A DNA stretch of 64,000 nt from Micromonospora sp. DSM 45708 (GCF_039566955.1 NZ_CP154796.1:6262001-6326000); one strand, 5' to 3'; shown: positions 1 through 9,191, counted from the stretch's first letter. Notes: a model not told the origin generated them from the letters alone. Translations and numbers: made by a program.

Positions 1-310
1 AGTTGACCGCCCGCTGCCCCTCCGCCCAGGAGCCCTCCAGGCCCTCGTCGTCGAGGCGCTCGGTCAGCCGGCCGTCCCGGCCGACGATCCGGCTGATCCG
101 GCGCAGGTCCAGGTGCTGCCGTTCCTGGAGCGACACCACGTCGTTGAACGCGTCGGCCACCTCGCCGGAGCGGCCCGCCCGTCGCGGCAGGCGAGCCCGG
201 AGGTCGCCGCGGGCCACCCGCTGCAACGCCTCGACCAGCTCGCCGAGGAGCGCCTCGTGGTCGGTGGCGGACGGATCCGCGCTCACCGACTGTTTCGCCG
301 TGGTCATCAT
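1..310 (-). CDS. HAMP-domain sensor (hybrid) histidine kinase, N-terminal fragment
   Basis: Only the first ~103 codons are inside the window; the gene continues off the left edge. The reading frame opens with two ATGs (310 and 307) and reads a short variable leader, then a helix ending in RGDLRARLPRR and the stretch GEVADAFNDVV. Those are typical of the repeated cytoplasmic HAMP units found at the start of very large actinobacterial HAMP-GAF-kinase-receiver proteins. No membrane segment or signal peptide is visible, so it would be a cytosolic sensor. It diverges from the phosphatase gene starting near 489, sharing a ~180-bp promoter region, which suggests the two may act in one signalling chain. 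The kinase and receiver domains are inferred from the family, since they lie outside the window. Confidence 0.75.
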   Translation of the reverse strand, partial: MMTTAKQSVSADPSATDHEALLGELVEALQRVARGDLRARLPRRAGRSGEVADAFNDVVSLQERQHLDLRRISRIVGRDGRLTERLDDEGLEGSWAEGQRAVN

Positions 311-488
311 TCCTCGCTCAGCTCGGGGCCCACCGGCTCGTGCCGACACGCGGCCATCCCATCATTCTGCCGCGCGATCCGTCGAGGTCACGGTCGGCTG
401 AGGGCGCGTCACGGACGGTATCCGCCCGAGTTTCCGGGTTCGGGCGGGGTGGTTGGCAGCCGGGGCGGCGGCGGTAGAGGATACGGAG

Positions 489-2549
489 GTGGCAGCGGAT
501 GCGGGGCCGGCCCACGGCGACGGCGCGGACGAGCACGTCCGACGCGTCCGCCTCCCCGCCGACCGGCGCACCCCGGCAGCGGCCCGGGCGCTGGTGCGGG
601 CCATGCTCCTCGAAGCCGGCCTGCCCGAGTTGCTCAACGAGGCGCTACTGCTCACCACCGAGCTGACCACCAACGCGGTCGAGCACGCGCGTACCGAACT
701 GGACATCGAGGTCGAGGCCGACCCCGCCGGGTTCACCGTCACCGTCACCGACTTCGCCTCCGGCCCGGTCGACGAACTCGTCGTCGGCGTACGCAACACC
801 ACCGCCGACATCACCGAGGTGGCCACGCGCGGTCGCGGCCTGCTGCTCGTCGACCACTTCGCCAGCCGCTGGGGCACCACCTACCTACCCACCGGCAAGG
901 GCGTCTGGTTCCGCCTGGACCGGCCCGACCCCGGCGGGCCCACCCGGCGGTCCGCCGCGCCGGCCCGGGACACCACGGAACGCCCGGGCCAGGGCACGCC
1001 GAGCGCCGCGGCGATGAGCGCGCTGATGCAGACCACCCCCGACGCGTACGCCGACGACCCGCTTCCCGAGTTCGCCACCGGGCTGCTGACCCGGGTGGGC
1101 GAGATGGTCGGCGCGGCCGGCGGCACGGTCCGACTGGACCGCGGTGACGGGCTGGGCACCCAGGTGTTCGCCCGCTACGGCCGGGCGCCCCGGGAGGGCA
1201 ACGAGCTGCTGTGTGTCCCGCTCGCCGTGCACCGCCCGTACGCCGGCGAGCTGGAACTGGACGCGGCGCCCTCGGCGTACGCCCGGCCGCTCGCGGTGCT
1301 GGCCGCCGAGCGGCTGTCACTGCACCTGGAGAACGACCGGCTGCGCCGCGCCGACGTCCGCCGGTCCGCCTGGCTGACCTTCCTCGCCGAGGCGAGCGAG
1401 CTGCTCGCCCAGTCGCTGGACGTCGAGTTGACCATGGCGCTCGTCCCGCAGCTCGTGGTGCCCCGGCTCGGCCAGTGGTGCGCGGTGCACACCACCGACG
1501 AATGGGGGCGGCTGCGCCTCGCCGCGTCCAGCCACGCCGACGAGGGGATGCTTCCCCACCTGCACCGGGTCCTCGCCGAGACCGGCCCGGACTCGATCCA
1601 GTCCCGGCTGCGCGAGGCGTCCCGCAGTCAGACGCAGGTGCCGTTGGGCGGGCCGATGGAGGGCTTCGCCGTCCCGTTGATCGCCCGCGGGCAGCGGCTC
1701 GGCACGCTCGCCGTGGGCCGGCACCAGCGGCACCGGCACGACCCCGACGAGGTCTCGGTGCTGGAGGACGTGGCCCGGCGGGCCGCGCTCGCCATCGAGA
1801 ACGCCCGCATCCACGCCGAACGCCGCCGGGTCGCGCAGACGCTCCAGCAGTCGCTGCTGCCGCCGGTGCTGCCGGTGGTCGAGGGCATCGGCTTCGCCGC
1901 CGAGTACGTCCCGACCGGCGACGACGCCGAGGTCGGTGGCGACTTCTACGACGTGGTGCCGCTGCCGGACGGTCGCTGGCTGGTGGTGGTCGGTGACGTC
2001 TCCGGCAAGGGCGTGCAGGCCGCCGCCGTGACCGGCCTGGTCCGGGACGTGATCCGGGTGCTGGTGGGCGACGGCAAGCCGCTGCCGGAGGTGCTCGGCC
2101 GGCTCAACGAGACGCTTGTCGAGCGCGGCGGCGGGCGTTACTGCACGCTCGCGCTGGCGGCGGTCGCGCCCGGCGACGGCGACCAGCTCGACGTGTCCCT
2201 GCACCTGGCCGGCCACGACCGGCCGGTGCTGTTGCACGGCGGCGGCGGCGCGACGTTCGTCGGCGCCAGCGGCACCGCGCTCGGCCTGCTCGACACGATC
2301 ACCACCCCGACGGCCGAGCTGGCGCTCAAGCCGGGCGACGCGTTGATCTTCTATACGGACGGGGTGACCGAGCGGCGGCGCGGCCGGGAGCTGTTCGGCA
2401 CCGAGCGGCTGCGCGAGTCCGCGGCGCCTCTGGCCGGCTACTCGGCGGACGTGGTCGCCGCGAGACTGCGCGCCGCCACCATCGCCTTCTCCCCCGAACC
2501 CCCACGCGACGACATCGCCGTCCTGGTCCTCCGCAACGACATCCCCTGA
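489..2549 (+). CDS. Serine phosphatase with anti-sigma-type ATPase, GAF and SpoIIE (PP2C) domains
   Basis: A 686-residue cytosolic signalling protein. Residues ~15-150 form an RsbW/SpoIIAB-like HATPase_c_2 kinase domain (N-box ELTTNAVEHA near residue 58, GRGLLLV near 115). A degenerate region and a GAF-like domain (~300-455) follow. The C-terminal third is a SpoIIE/PP2C serine phosphatase with metal-binding aspartates in VGGDFYD (D485) and GDVSGKG (D503) and a terminal DDIAVLVL. Such fusions phosphorylate and dephosphorylate STAS anti-anti-sigma proteins. The start chosen is GTG 489, preceded by GAGG at a good distance; an in-frame TTG at 453 would add 12 residues but has no clear ribosome site. 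Its STAS partner is not adjacent; the antagonist at 15983 is a candidate. The ligand of the GAF domain is unknown. Confidence 0.88.
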   Translation: MAADAGPAHGDGADEHVRRVRLPADRRTPAAARALVRAMLLEAGLPELLNEALLLTTELTTNAVEHARTELDIEVEADPAGFTVTVTDFASGPVDELVVGVRNTTADITEVATRGRGLLLVDHFASRWGTTYLPTGKGVWFRLDRPDPGGPTRRSAAPARDTTERPGQGTPSAAAMSALMQTTPDAYADDPLPEFATGLLTRVGEMVGAAGGTVRLDRGDGLGTQVFARYGRAPREGNELLCVPLAVHRPYAGELELDAAPSAYARPLAVLAAERLSLHLENDRLRRADVRRSAWLTFLAEASELLAQSLDVELTMALVPQLVVPRLGQWCAVHTTDEWGRLRLAASSHADEGMLPHLHRVLAETGPDSIQSRLREASRSQTQVPLGGPMEGFAVPLIARGQRLGTLAVGRHQRHRHDPDEVSVLEDVARRAALAIENARIHAERRRVAQTLQQSLLPPVLPVVEGIGFAAEYVPTGDDAEVGGDFYDVVPLPDGRWLVVVGDVSGKGVQAAAVTGLVRDVIRVLVGDGKPLPEVLGRLNETLVERGGGRYCTLALAAVAPGDGDQLDVSLHLAGHDRPVLLHGGGGATFVGASGTALGLLDTITTPTAELALKPGDALIFYTDGVTERRRGRELFGTERLRESAAPLAGYSADVVAARLRAATIAFSPEPPRDDIAVLVLRNDIP

Positions 2550-2570
2550 CCACCCCGGCCTTCCCGTGGT

Positions 2571-2626
2571 TGATCATGAGGTTGACCCCGTGATCCGTCC
2601 ATTTGTCACCGCCAACCTCATGATCA
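2571..2626. repeat. Inverted repeat between convergent genes, probable bidirectional terminator
   Basis: Perfect 14-bp arms (2571-2584, TGATCATGAGGTTG, and 2613-2626) flank a 28-nt spacer. It lies 21 bp after the phosphatase stop and 28 bp from the end of the convergent oxidase gene. A closely related element with arm GTGATCAAGGAGTT lies at 26289-26346, also between convergent genes. No T-run follows, as is usual for high-GC actinobacterial terminators. Confidence 0.7.
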
Positions 2627-2654
2627 CCGCCCGGGTGGGCGTGAGCGGGCCGGG

Positions 2655-4103
2655 TCAGAGGCCGCCGGGGAGGCGGCCGGGAGCCAGCCGACGGTGCGGA
2701 TCCAGGTGCGCCTTGGCGCTGCGGAGGCGCGGCAACGTGGGCAGTTCACCCCAGAGGTCGACGGAACGGCGCACCGGGGCCGGCGCCGCCACCACCACGC
2801 ACCGGCCCTGCCGGGCGATCAGCACGCTGCGGACCGCGGTGAGGATCGAGCCGACCCGCTCGGGCGACAGCGCACCGGACAGGGCGGCGTACGCGGTGCC
2901 GACGCCGGCCGAGCCGCGCACCGGCACCGGGGCGCCGGCGGCGTCGCGCAGCGCGTACACCGCGGCGTGCAGGTCGGTGGCCGGCACCTCGATGCGCAGC
3001 GCCGTGTCGCCCGGGGCGAACGGATAGCGCCCCCACCACTCGGGCGCGTGCTGGTTCACCGCGGTCCCGCCGCCGAGCACGGCGGTCAGTCGGTCGGCCC
3101 GCTCCGCCACGTCGGACGGCCCGCCCTCCAGCAGCAGCACCAGACTGCCCACCGCGGGCCGCCCGGTCACCGCCGCATGGTCGGGACGGCCGGCGACCGA
3201 GGGATGACTCGCCGGGATCCGGCGGCGGGGCAGCGGCACCGGCACCGGCAGGTCCAGCTCCACCGCGGCCGGATCGACCCCGGCGGCGTGCACCGCGCGG
3301 ACCAGGTCGGGCAACTCCAACGGGGACCAGAGCGGGCGGGACACCCAGACCCGGCCGGCCGGCGCCGCGTGCACCCGCATGGTGGCCGAGACCAGCACCC
3401 CGAGGCCGCCCTGCGAGCCGCAGAGCAGCCGGGCCACGTCCAGCCCCGGCAGCTCGCCACGCCCGAGGACCGCGCCGCCTCCGCCCGCGGAGCCGGCGGC
3501 GAACAGGCCGTCGGAACCGCCCGCCGGGGCCGCCCGCCCGAGGCGTGCCGTGCCGGACTCGCCGATGCTGACCAGCTCGCCGTCGGCGTCGAGGTAACGC
3601 ACCCCGACGAGTTGCGCGCACGGGCTGCCGTGCCGGTGGCGCAACGGGCCGGCCTCGTCCGCGGCGAGCACCCCGCCCAGCGTCGCCCCCGGTGAGGGCG
3701 CGTCGACCGGAAGCCGGCCGCCGGTGCGGCCCAACGTGGCCTGGACGGCCCGCAGCGGCGTACCGGCGCCGATCTCGGCCACGGCGGCGTTCCTCGGCTC
3801 GTGCCAGACGCCGGCCAGCCGGCCGGTGTCGAGCATGATGTCGACCTGGGCCGGGGCGGCACCCCAGTCGATCTTCGTGCCGGCGCCACGCGGCACCACG
3901 GTCAGGTCGTGCGCCGCCGCCAGCCGGAGCACCTCGGCGGCGGCACGCGGACCGCCCGGCACGGCCACCCAGCGGGCGGTGCGGCCGGCCACCTCGTCGG
4001 CCGGGCCGGCGAAACGGGCGAACGGCCGGCCGCAGATCTCGGCCAGCTTCCGGGTGATCTCGAGGGCTCCGGGTCGGTCGGTGGATCGCGTAGCAGCCGC
4101 CAT
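2655..4103 (-). CDS. FAD-binding oxidase, GlcE/FAD-linked oxidase family
   Basis: A 482-residue flavoprotein. Residues ~35-215 make a PCMH-type FAD-binding domain (VVPRGAGTKIDWG, then LPVDAPSPGATLGG, the pyrophosphate-binding loop), followed by a small C-terminal FAD-oxidase domain ending in a HLDPHRRLAPGRLPGGL tail typical of GlcE, the FAD-binding subunit of glycolate oxidase. No glcD or glcF partner is adjacent, so substrate and electron acceptor cannot be assigned. The start is taken at ATG 4103: a -10-like TACGAT (4116-4111) ends 7 nt upstream, giving a leaderless transcript, and there is no ribosome site for either this ATG or the alternative at 4121. A LexA-like box covers that promoter. 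The gene is divergent from the oligopeptidase B gene. Confidence 0.8.
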   Translation of the reverse strand: MAAATRSTDRPGALEITRKLAEICGRPFARFAGPADEVAGRTARWVAVPGGPRAAAEVLRLAAAHDLTVVPRGAGTKIDWGAAPAQVDIMLDTGRLAGVWHEPRNAAVAEIGAGTPLRAVQATLGRTGGRLPVDAPSPGATLGGVLAADEAGPLRHRHGSPCAQLVGVRYLDADGELVSIGESGTARLGRAAPAGGSDGLFAAGSAGGGGAVLGRGELPGLDVARLLCGSQGGLGVLVSATMRVHAAPAGRVWVSRPLWSPLELPDLVRAVHAAGVDPAAVELDLPVPVPLPRRRIPASHPSVAGRPDHAAVTGRPAVGSLVLLLEGGPSDVAERADRLTAVLGGGTAVNQHAPEWWGRYPFAPGDTALRIEVPATDLHAAVYALRDAAGAPVPVRGSAGVGTAYAALSGALSPERVGSILTAVRSVLIARQGRCVVVAAPAPVRRSVDLWGELPTLPRLRSAKAHLDPHRRLAPGRLPGGL

Positions 4104-4111
4104 GGCGGCAA

Positions 4112-4127
4112 TCGTACACATGTTCGA
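4112..4127 (-). promoter_or_regulatory. LexA (SOS) box-like operator over the oxidase promoter
   Basis: On the minus strand the sequence is TCGAACATGTGTACGA, one mismatch from the actinobacterial SOS box TCGAAC-N4-GTTCGA. It overlaps the putative -10 TACGAT of the leaderless oxidase gene, the position expected for a LexA repressor site. The better match at 18953 has the same layout, which supports both. Confidence 0.5.
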
Positions 4128-4202
4128 AAGTGCTGGCGGCGAGTCGCCGGTTCGCGCGGCGCGGACGCCCGGCGGCGACCCGTCGACCGGTAACGTGACG
4201 CC

Positions 4203-6296
4203 GTGACCACGACCCCACAGCCCACGGCGAAGCGCGTTCCGGCCGAGCGGACCCATCACGGAGACACCGTCGTCGACGAGTACGCCTGGCTCGCCGCCAA
4301 GGACGACCCGGAGACGATCGCCTACCTGACGGCCGAGAACGCCTACACCGAGGCGCGCACCGCGCACCTGGCCGAGCTGCGGGCCGAGCTGTTCGAGGAG
4401 ACACGCCGGCGCACCCAGGAGACCGACCTGTCGGTGCCGACCCGCAAGGACGGCCACTGGTACTACACCCGGACCGTCGAGGGGCAGCAGTACGGCGTGC
4501 ACTGCCGGCGCGCGGTCCGTCCCGACGAGACCACGCCCCCGATCAGCGCGGACGGCGCCCCGCTCGACGGCGAGGAGGTGCTGCTCGACGGCAACCAGCT
4601 CGCCGAGGGGCACGACTTCTTCTCGCTCGGCGCGTTCGACGTGAGCCCGGACGGCCGTTGGCTGGCCTACTCCACCGACTTCTCCGGCGACGAGCGGTTC
4701 ACGCTGCGGATCAAGGACCTGTCCACCGGTGAGCTGCTGCCCGACGAGGTGCCCGACACGTTCTACGGCACGGCGTGGTCCGGCGACGCCTCCACGCTGT
4801 TCTACGTCACCGTGGACGACGCGTGGCGGCCGAACCGGGTGTGGCGGCACACCGTCGGCACCGGCCCGGGCGAGGACGTAATGGTCCACCAGGAGGACGA
4901 CGAGCGGTTCTGGGTCGGTGTCGAGCTGACCCGCTCCGAGCGCTTCGTGGTCATCGACATCCACAGCAAGATCACCAGCGAGGTCCGGGTCATCCCGGCA
5001 GAGAACCCGACCGGCGAGCCGGCGATCGTGGCCCCCCGGCGGCAGGGCGTCGAGTACGCGGTCGAGCACCACGGCCACCGCTTCCTGATCCTGCACAACG
5101 ACGGCGCGGAGGACTTCGCGCTGGCGTACACCTCGGCGGACGCGCCGGGCGACTGGACGCCGCTGATCCCGCACACGCCGGGCACCCGGCTGGAGTCGGT
5201 CGACGCGTTCGAGCACCACCTCGTGGTCTCCCTGCGCGGCAACGGGCTCACCGGGCTGCGGGTGCTGCCGGTCGGCAGCGACGACAGCTGGGACATCGAC
5301 TTCCCCGAGCCGATCTACAGCGTCGGGCTGGACGCGAACCCGGAGTACCGCACCGGCTCGGTCCGGCTGCGCTACACCTCGCTGGTCACCCCCGACTCGG
5401 TCTACGACTACGACCTGACCACCCGCGAGCTGACGCTGCTGCGGCGCAAGCCGGTCCGGCCCGGCCCGGACGGGCGGGCGTACGACCCGGCCGACTACGA
5501 GCAGCACCGGGACTGGGTGCTGGCCGACGACGGCACCCGGGTGCCGATCTCCCTGGTCTGCCGCCGGGACACCCCGCGCGACGGCTCCGCGCCGGCGGTC
5601 ATCTACGGCTACGGGTCGTACGAGGCCAGCATGGACCCCTGGTTCTCGATCGCCCGGCTGAGCCTGCTCGACCGCGGCGTCATCTTCGCGGTCGCGCACA
5701 TCCGTGGCGGCGGCGAGCTGGGCCGCCGCTGGTACGACGACGGCAAGCTGCTGGCCAAGAAGAACACGTTCACCGACTTCGTGGCCTGCGCCCGGCACCT
5801 GGTCAAGGCCGGCTGGACGGCGAGCGACCGGCTGGTCGCCCGGGGCGCCTCGGCCGGCGGCCTGCTGATGGGCGCGGTGGCCAACCTGGCCCCCGACGCG
5901 TTCACCGGGATCGTCGCGCAGGTGCCGTTCGTGGACGCGCTCACCTCGATCCTGGACCCGTCGCTGCCGCTGACGGTCACCGAGTGGGAGGAGTGGGGCA
6001 ACCCGCTGGACGACCCCGAGGTCTACGCGTACATGAAGTCGTACACCCCGTACGAGAACGTGACGTCGGCCGACTACCCGGCGATCCTGGCGGTGACCAG
6101 CCTCAACGACACCCGGGTGCTCTACCACGAGCCGGCCAAGTGGATCGCCCGGCTGCGCGCGCTCGCCCCGCACGGCGACTACCTGCTCAAGACCGAGATG
6201 GGCGCCGGCCACGGCGGCCCCAGCGGCCGGTACGACGCCTGGCGCGAGGAGGCGTTCGTCAACGCGTGGACGCTGGACCGCCTCGGCCGGGCGTGA
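4203..6296 (+). CDS. ptrB: Oligopeptidase B (prolyl oligopeptidase family S9A)
   Basis: A 697-residue cytosolic serine peptidase, the usual size for protease II, which cuts short peptides after Arg or Lys. Residues ~1-410 are the N-terminal cap plus beta-propeller (FSLGAFDVSPDGRWLAYS). The C-terminal alpha/beta-hydrolase domain carries the catalytic triad: Ser550 in GASAGG, Asp636 in SLNDTRV and His670 in GAGHGG. The motif HIRGGGELGRRWYDDGK is characteristic of the oligopeptidase B group. ATG 4203 is preceded by only a weak ribosome site (GTAACGTGACGCCGTG), and GTG or ATG choices nearby would change little. The gene appears monocistronic and ends at a strong hairpin (6340-6375). It is divergent from the FAD oxidase, and the LexA-like box lies ~75 bp upstream of its start. 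Confidence 0.92.
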   Translation: MTTTPQPTAKRVPAERTHHGDTVVDEYAWLAAKDDPETIAYLTAENAYTEARTAHLAELRAELFEETRRRTQETDLSVPTRKDGHWYYTRTVEGQQYGVHCRRAVRPDETTPPISADGAPLDGEEVLLDGNQLAEGHDFFSLGAFDVSPDGRWLAYSTDFSGDERFTLRIKDLSTGELLPDEVPDTFYGTAWSGDASTLFYVTVDDAWRPNRVWRHTVGTGPGEDVMVHQEDDERFWVGVELTRSERFVVIDIHSKITSEVRVIPAENPTGEPAIVAPRRQGVEYAVEHHGHRFLILHNDGAEDFALAYTSADAPGDWTPLIPHTPGTRLESVDAFEHHLVVSLRGNGLTGLRVLPVGSDDSWDIDFPEPIYSVGLDANPEYRTGSVRLRYTSLVTPDSVYDYDLTTRELTLLRRKPVRPGPDGRAYDPADYEQHRDWVLADDGTRVPISLVCRRDTPRDGSAPAVIYGYGSYEASMDPWFSIARLSLLDRGVIFAVAHIRGGGELGRRWYDDGKLLAKKNTFTDFVACARHLVKAGWTASDRLVARGASAGGLLMGAVANLAPDAFTGIVAQVPFVDALTSILDPSLPLTVTEWEEWGNPLDDPEVYAYMKSYTPYENVTSADYPAILAVTSLNDTRVLYHEPAKWIARLRALAPHGDYLLKTEMGAGHGGPSGRYDAWREEAFVNAWTLDRLGRA

Positions 6297-6339
6297 CCTC
6301 TGCCGACACCCGACACCCCGAGCGCCGCGGACAGCACCG

Positions 6340-6375
6340 GCGGTGGTCACCGGCGTTCCCGCCGGTGACCACCGC
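6340..6375. terminator. Rho-independent-like hairpin between convergent genes
   Basis: Two perfect 16-bp arms (6340-6355 and 6360-6375) enclose a TTCC loop. It lies between the convergent oligopeptidase and ABC-permease genes, so it can serve both strands. Confidence 0.8.
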
Positions 6376-6431
6376 GCCGGTCTCCGCCACGATCCGCTCC
6401 GCCTCGGCGCTCGGCCGCTGACCTCGCCGGC

Positions 6432-7934
6432 TCAGGCGGTGCGCAGTTCCTCCACCGAGGTGGCGGAACGCAGGAGGAACAGGCCGGCCACGACCGTGAG
6501 CAGCACCGCCGCCAGCCCACCCGCCGCGAACCAGGCCAACTGCTCCCACGGTACGTCCGGCGTGACGGTCACCTCCGGCACCCATCCGGTACGCGGCTCG
6601 CTGCCGTTCGTCCCGCACGCCTGCGTGCCGGCGTCGCAGACGCTCTGCTCGAAGCCGCCGCCCCGGGGGGCGGGCAACGTGCCCCGCACCAGCAGGAAGC
6701 CGACGGTCAGCGCGAGCCCGACTGCCGGCACGGCCGGGGCGAGCGACGCCCAGAGCAACGATCGACCGATGGTGGCCCGGGGCACCCCGGTCGCCACCTG
6801 TGCCGCGTACGCCCGACGCCGGCTGGTGATGCCCTCGACCACGGCCACCAGCAGACCGCCGCAGGCGATCACCACCGCCATCACGACCGCCAGGTCGACC
6901 AGGTCCATCGCGCCGAGATAGAAATCCGGGTCGGACAGGCCGTCGCCGGTGCGGCGGGCCAGCTCGGCCTCGGCCTGGAAGTCGGCCCGCACGCCGGCGG
7001 CGCCGGCGCCGAAGATGAGCGCCGCCAGCAGCGCGGCGAACGTGCGGCTGCCGGCCCACGGGTCGGCGGTGAGCCGGCGCGCGGCGAGCAGCGCGGCCGG
7101 GCCGCGCCCGTAACGGTGCAGCAGCCGCCCGGTGGTGTACGAGATCCAGCCGGTGCCGGAGACCACGCCGATCATGGCGATGAGCGAACCGGTCACCACC
7201 AGCGTCGGCACCAGCATGTCGGCCTCCACGACGTCGTGCCGCTCGTACCAGAGCCGGAGCGGGCGGATCGCGGCGAATGTCGCCAGCGCGACCAGGAGGA
7301 GCAGGCCCGGCCACGGCCAGGGTGCCCGGGTGCGGACCCGGCGCACGACGCCGAACGGGGTGGTGGTGACCCGGCGCAGCAGCAGCGCGCTGACCAGCGC
7401 GGCGACCAGCGGCAGGCCGACCACGACGGCGACCACGACGGCCGGAGCGGGGTGCACGTCGGTGGGCAGCGGCAGCCGGCCGTCGGCGTCGGGCCGGTGC
7501 AGCAGCCGACGGCCGGCCAGGAACACGGCCAGGCCGGTGACGGTGCCGAGCAGGCTCGCCACCCCGGTCTCGGCGGCTGCGAGCCCGGTGACCTGGCCCG
7601 GGGTGGCCCCGGCCAGCCGGAGCGCGGCCAGCCGCCGGTCCCGCCCCGGCGCTCCGAGGCGGGCGCACTGCCCGGCCAGCCCGAGCACCGGCACGCAGAG
7701 CAGCAGCAACGCGAACGCGACACCGGGGCGCAGGCCGGGCTCGCGCAGCAGCGCGTTGGTGTACTGCTCGGACTGCGTCCCCTCGTCACCGGGCGGCTTC
7801 GCCACCGCCAGCACGGTCAGTGCGGCCAGCCCGACCAGCGTCGCCAGCGCGGCGCTCAGCGCGGTCAGCGCCACCCGCGCCCCGTCGGTGCGGGTGCCGG
7901 CCAGCGCGAGCCGCAGCAGCGTGCCGGGCCTCAC
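6432..7934 (-). CDS. FtsX-like ABC transporter permease
   Basis: A 500-residue integral membrane protein with about ten hydrophobic segments in two repeats (for example LALLLLCVPVLGLAGQ-type and VVVAVVVGLPLVAALVSALL helices), an extracytoplasmic stretch near residues 405-455 with two cysteines, and a C-terminal helix. This is the FtsX/MacB permease architecture used for export of peptides or antibiotics, or for lipid handling. GTG 7934 overlaps the ATPase stop by four bases (GTGA), so it is translationally coupled to it. It is the last gene of the padR-ATPase-permease operon. The substrate is not predictable. Confidence 0.85.
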   Translation of the reverse strand: MRPGTLLRLALAGTRTDGARVALTALSAALATLVGLAALTVLAVAKPPGDEGTQSEQYTNALLREPGLRPGVAFALLLLCVPVLGLAGQCARLGAPGRDRRLAALRLAGATPGQVTGLAAAETGVASLLGTVTGLAVFLAGRRLLHRPDADGRLPLPTDVHPAPAVVVAVVVGLPLVAALVSALLLRRVTTTPFGVVRRVRTRAPWPWPGLLLLVALATFAAIRPLRLWYERHDVVEADMLVPTLVVTGSLIAMIGVVSGTGWISYTTGRLLHRYGRGPAALLAARRLTADPWAGSRTFAALLAALIFGAGAAGVRADFQAEAELARRTGDGLSDPDFYLGAMDLVDLAVVMAVVIACGGLLVAVVEGITSRRRAYAAQVATGVPRATIGRSLLWASLAPAVPAVGLALTVGFLLVRGTLPAPRGGGFEQSVCDAGTQACGTNGSEPRTGWVPEVTVTPDVPWEQLAWFAAGGLAAVLLTVVAGLFLLRSATSVEELRTA

Positions 7935-8632
7935 CGGGTGCCGCCCGGCAGCGCCGGGTCGAGTCCCAGCCCGGTGTGGTCGACCGTTCCGTCGCGCAGG
8001 CTGACCTCCCGGTCGGCGTACGCGGCGATCCGTGGCTCGTGCGTGATCAGCACGACCGTGGTGCGTTGCTCCCGGGTCAGCCGGACCAACTGGGTGAGCA
8101 CCTGCTCGCCGGCGAGCGTGTCGAGCGCGCCGGTGGGCTCGTCGGCGAAGAGCACCCGTGGCTCGGTGACCAGCGCCCGGGACAGCGCGCAGCGCTGCTG
8201 CTGCCCGCCGGACATCTCGCCGGGCCGGACGTCGGCGACCTCGGCCACGCCGAGCCGTTCCAGCCAGGTGAGCGCCGCCGTCCGCGCCGCCCGCCGGCCG
8301 GTGCCGGCGAGCAGCAGCGGGAGCGCGACGTTCTCCGCCGCGGTCAGCTCGGCGACGAGCTGACCGAACTGGAACAGCACCCCGAACTCGGTACGGCGCA
8401 GCCGGGAGCGGGCCGTCTCCGATAACGTGTCGATCCGTTCGCCACGCCAGGTCACCTGGCCGGCGTCGGGGCGCAGGATGCCGGCGAGGCAGTGCAGCAG
8501 CGTGGACTTGCCGCAGCCGCTCGGGCCGGTCACGGCGAGGATCTCGCCCTCGGCCACGTCGAGCGTCACGCCGCGCAGCGCCGGCCTCGGGCCGTACGCC
8601 CGGACCACGCCGCGCGCTTCCAGGAACGTCAC
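7931..8632 (-). CDS. ABC transporter ATP-binding protein (LolD/MacB type)
   Basis: A 233-residue nucleotide-binding subunit for the FtsX-like permease. Visible motifs are Walker A GPSGCGKST, signature MSGGQQQR, Walker B VLFADEPTGALD and the switch histidine in LITHEPR. GTPase-like features are absent, and the sequence groups with MacB/LolD exporters rather than importers. The start is GTG 8632, which overlaps the PadR stop (GTGA); longer frames upstream only read through the PadR gene. Expression is probably set by the PadR regulator encoded first in the operon. Confidence 0.92.
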   Translation of the reverse strand: MTFLEARGVVRAYGPRPALRGVTLDVAEGEILAVTGPSGCGKSTLLHCLAGILRPDAGQVTWRGERIDTLSETARSRLRRTEFGVLFQFGQLVAELTAAENVALPLLLAGTGRRAARTAALTWLERLGVAEVADVRPGEMSGGQQQRCALSRALVTEPRVLFADEPTGALDTLAGEQVLTQLVRLTREQRTTVVLITHEPRIAAYADREVSLRDGTVDHTGLGLDPALPGGTR

Positions 8633-9165
8633 GGGTGCACCTCCCGGTGCCAGTCGGCGACCCGGTCCAGGGTGGTGTGCAGCCACCGCAGGTCCGCGTC
8701 GAGGTGGGCGATGGCGAAGTCGGCGGCGACCACCTCGTCGAGCTGGACGCCGGGGGTGGTCTTGACGGCGGTCAGCTCGCGCAGCCGTGCGGTGTGCGCC
8801 CGGCGCTGCGCGATCAGGTAGGCGCGGGCCTGGTCGGCGTCGGCCACCAGCAACGCGACCACCACCTTGGCGAAGAGCGTGCTGGCCACGTACGGCATCG
8901 GTGGCTCGACGGTGGCCAGCCATGCCTCGAGCGCGGCCCGCCCGTCGTCGGTGAGCGCGTAGGTGGTGCGGTCCGGGCCGCCCTCGCGGACCTGGCCGGC
9001 CGGACTCACCAGGCCGTCCCGGTGCAGGCGGGCCAGCGTCGCGTAGACCTGACCGAAGGCCAGTGGCCGCGCCCGGGGCAGCCGCTCGTCGTGGGCGCGC
9101 TTCAGCTCGTAGCCGTGGCGCGGCCCGGCGGCGAGCAGCCCGAGCAGGACGTGCTGGGTGGACAC
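8629..9165 (-). CDS. PadR-family transcriptional regulator
   Basis: A 178-residue repressor. The N-terminal winged helix has the PadR pattern (LLGLLAAGPRHGYELKR, then FGQVYATLARLHRDGLV), and the C-terminal half is the Vir-type helical dimerisation domain. PadR proteins commonly repress an adjacent drug-export operon and release it when a compound binds. It is the first gene of the operon with the ABC ATPase and FtsX permease. The start is GTG 9165. A 19-bp near-palindrome lies only 8 bp upstream, indicating autoregulation. Confidence 0.9.
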   Translation of the reverse strand: MSTQHVLLGLLAAGPRHGYELKRAHDERLPRARPLAFGQVYATLARLHRDGLVSPAGQVREGGPDRTTYALTDDGRAALEAWLATVEPPMPYVASTLFAKVVVALLVADADQARAYLIAQRRAHTARLRELTAVKTTPGVQLDEVVAADFAIAHLDADLRWLHTTLDRVADWHREVHP

Positions 9166-9172
9166 GGCCCTA

Positions 9173-9191
9173 CTATTCGCTGAGTGAATAG
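9173..9191. promoter_or_regulatory. Probable PadR operator
   Basis: CTATTCGCTGAGTGAATAG is a 19-bp dyad with 9-bp arms and one mismatch, in an AT-rich patch 8 bp upstream of the padR start. Position and symmetry fit an autoregulatory site for the dimeric PadR protein. No direct binding evidence can be given. Confidence 0.6.

Noticed and set aside
2655..6350. A 1231-codon open frame on the minus strand spanning the oxidase and the oligopeptidase region
   Set aside because: Only the first-named part (to 4103) matches a protein family; the rest is antisense to oligopeptidase B, with low-complexity Val/Gly/Arg translation.
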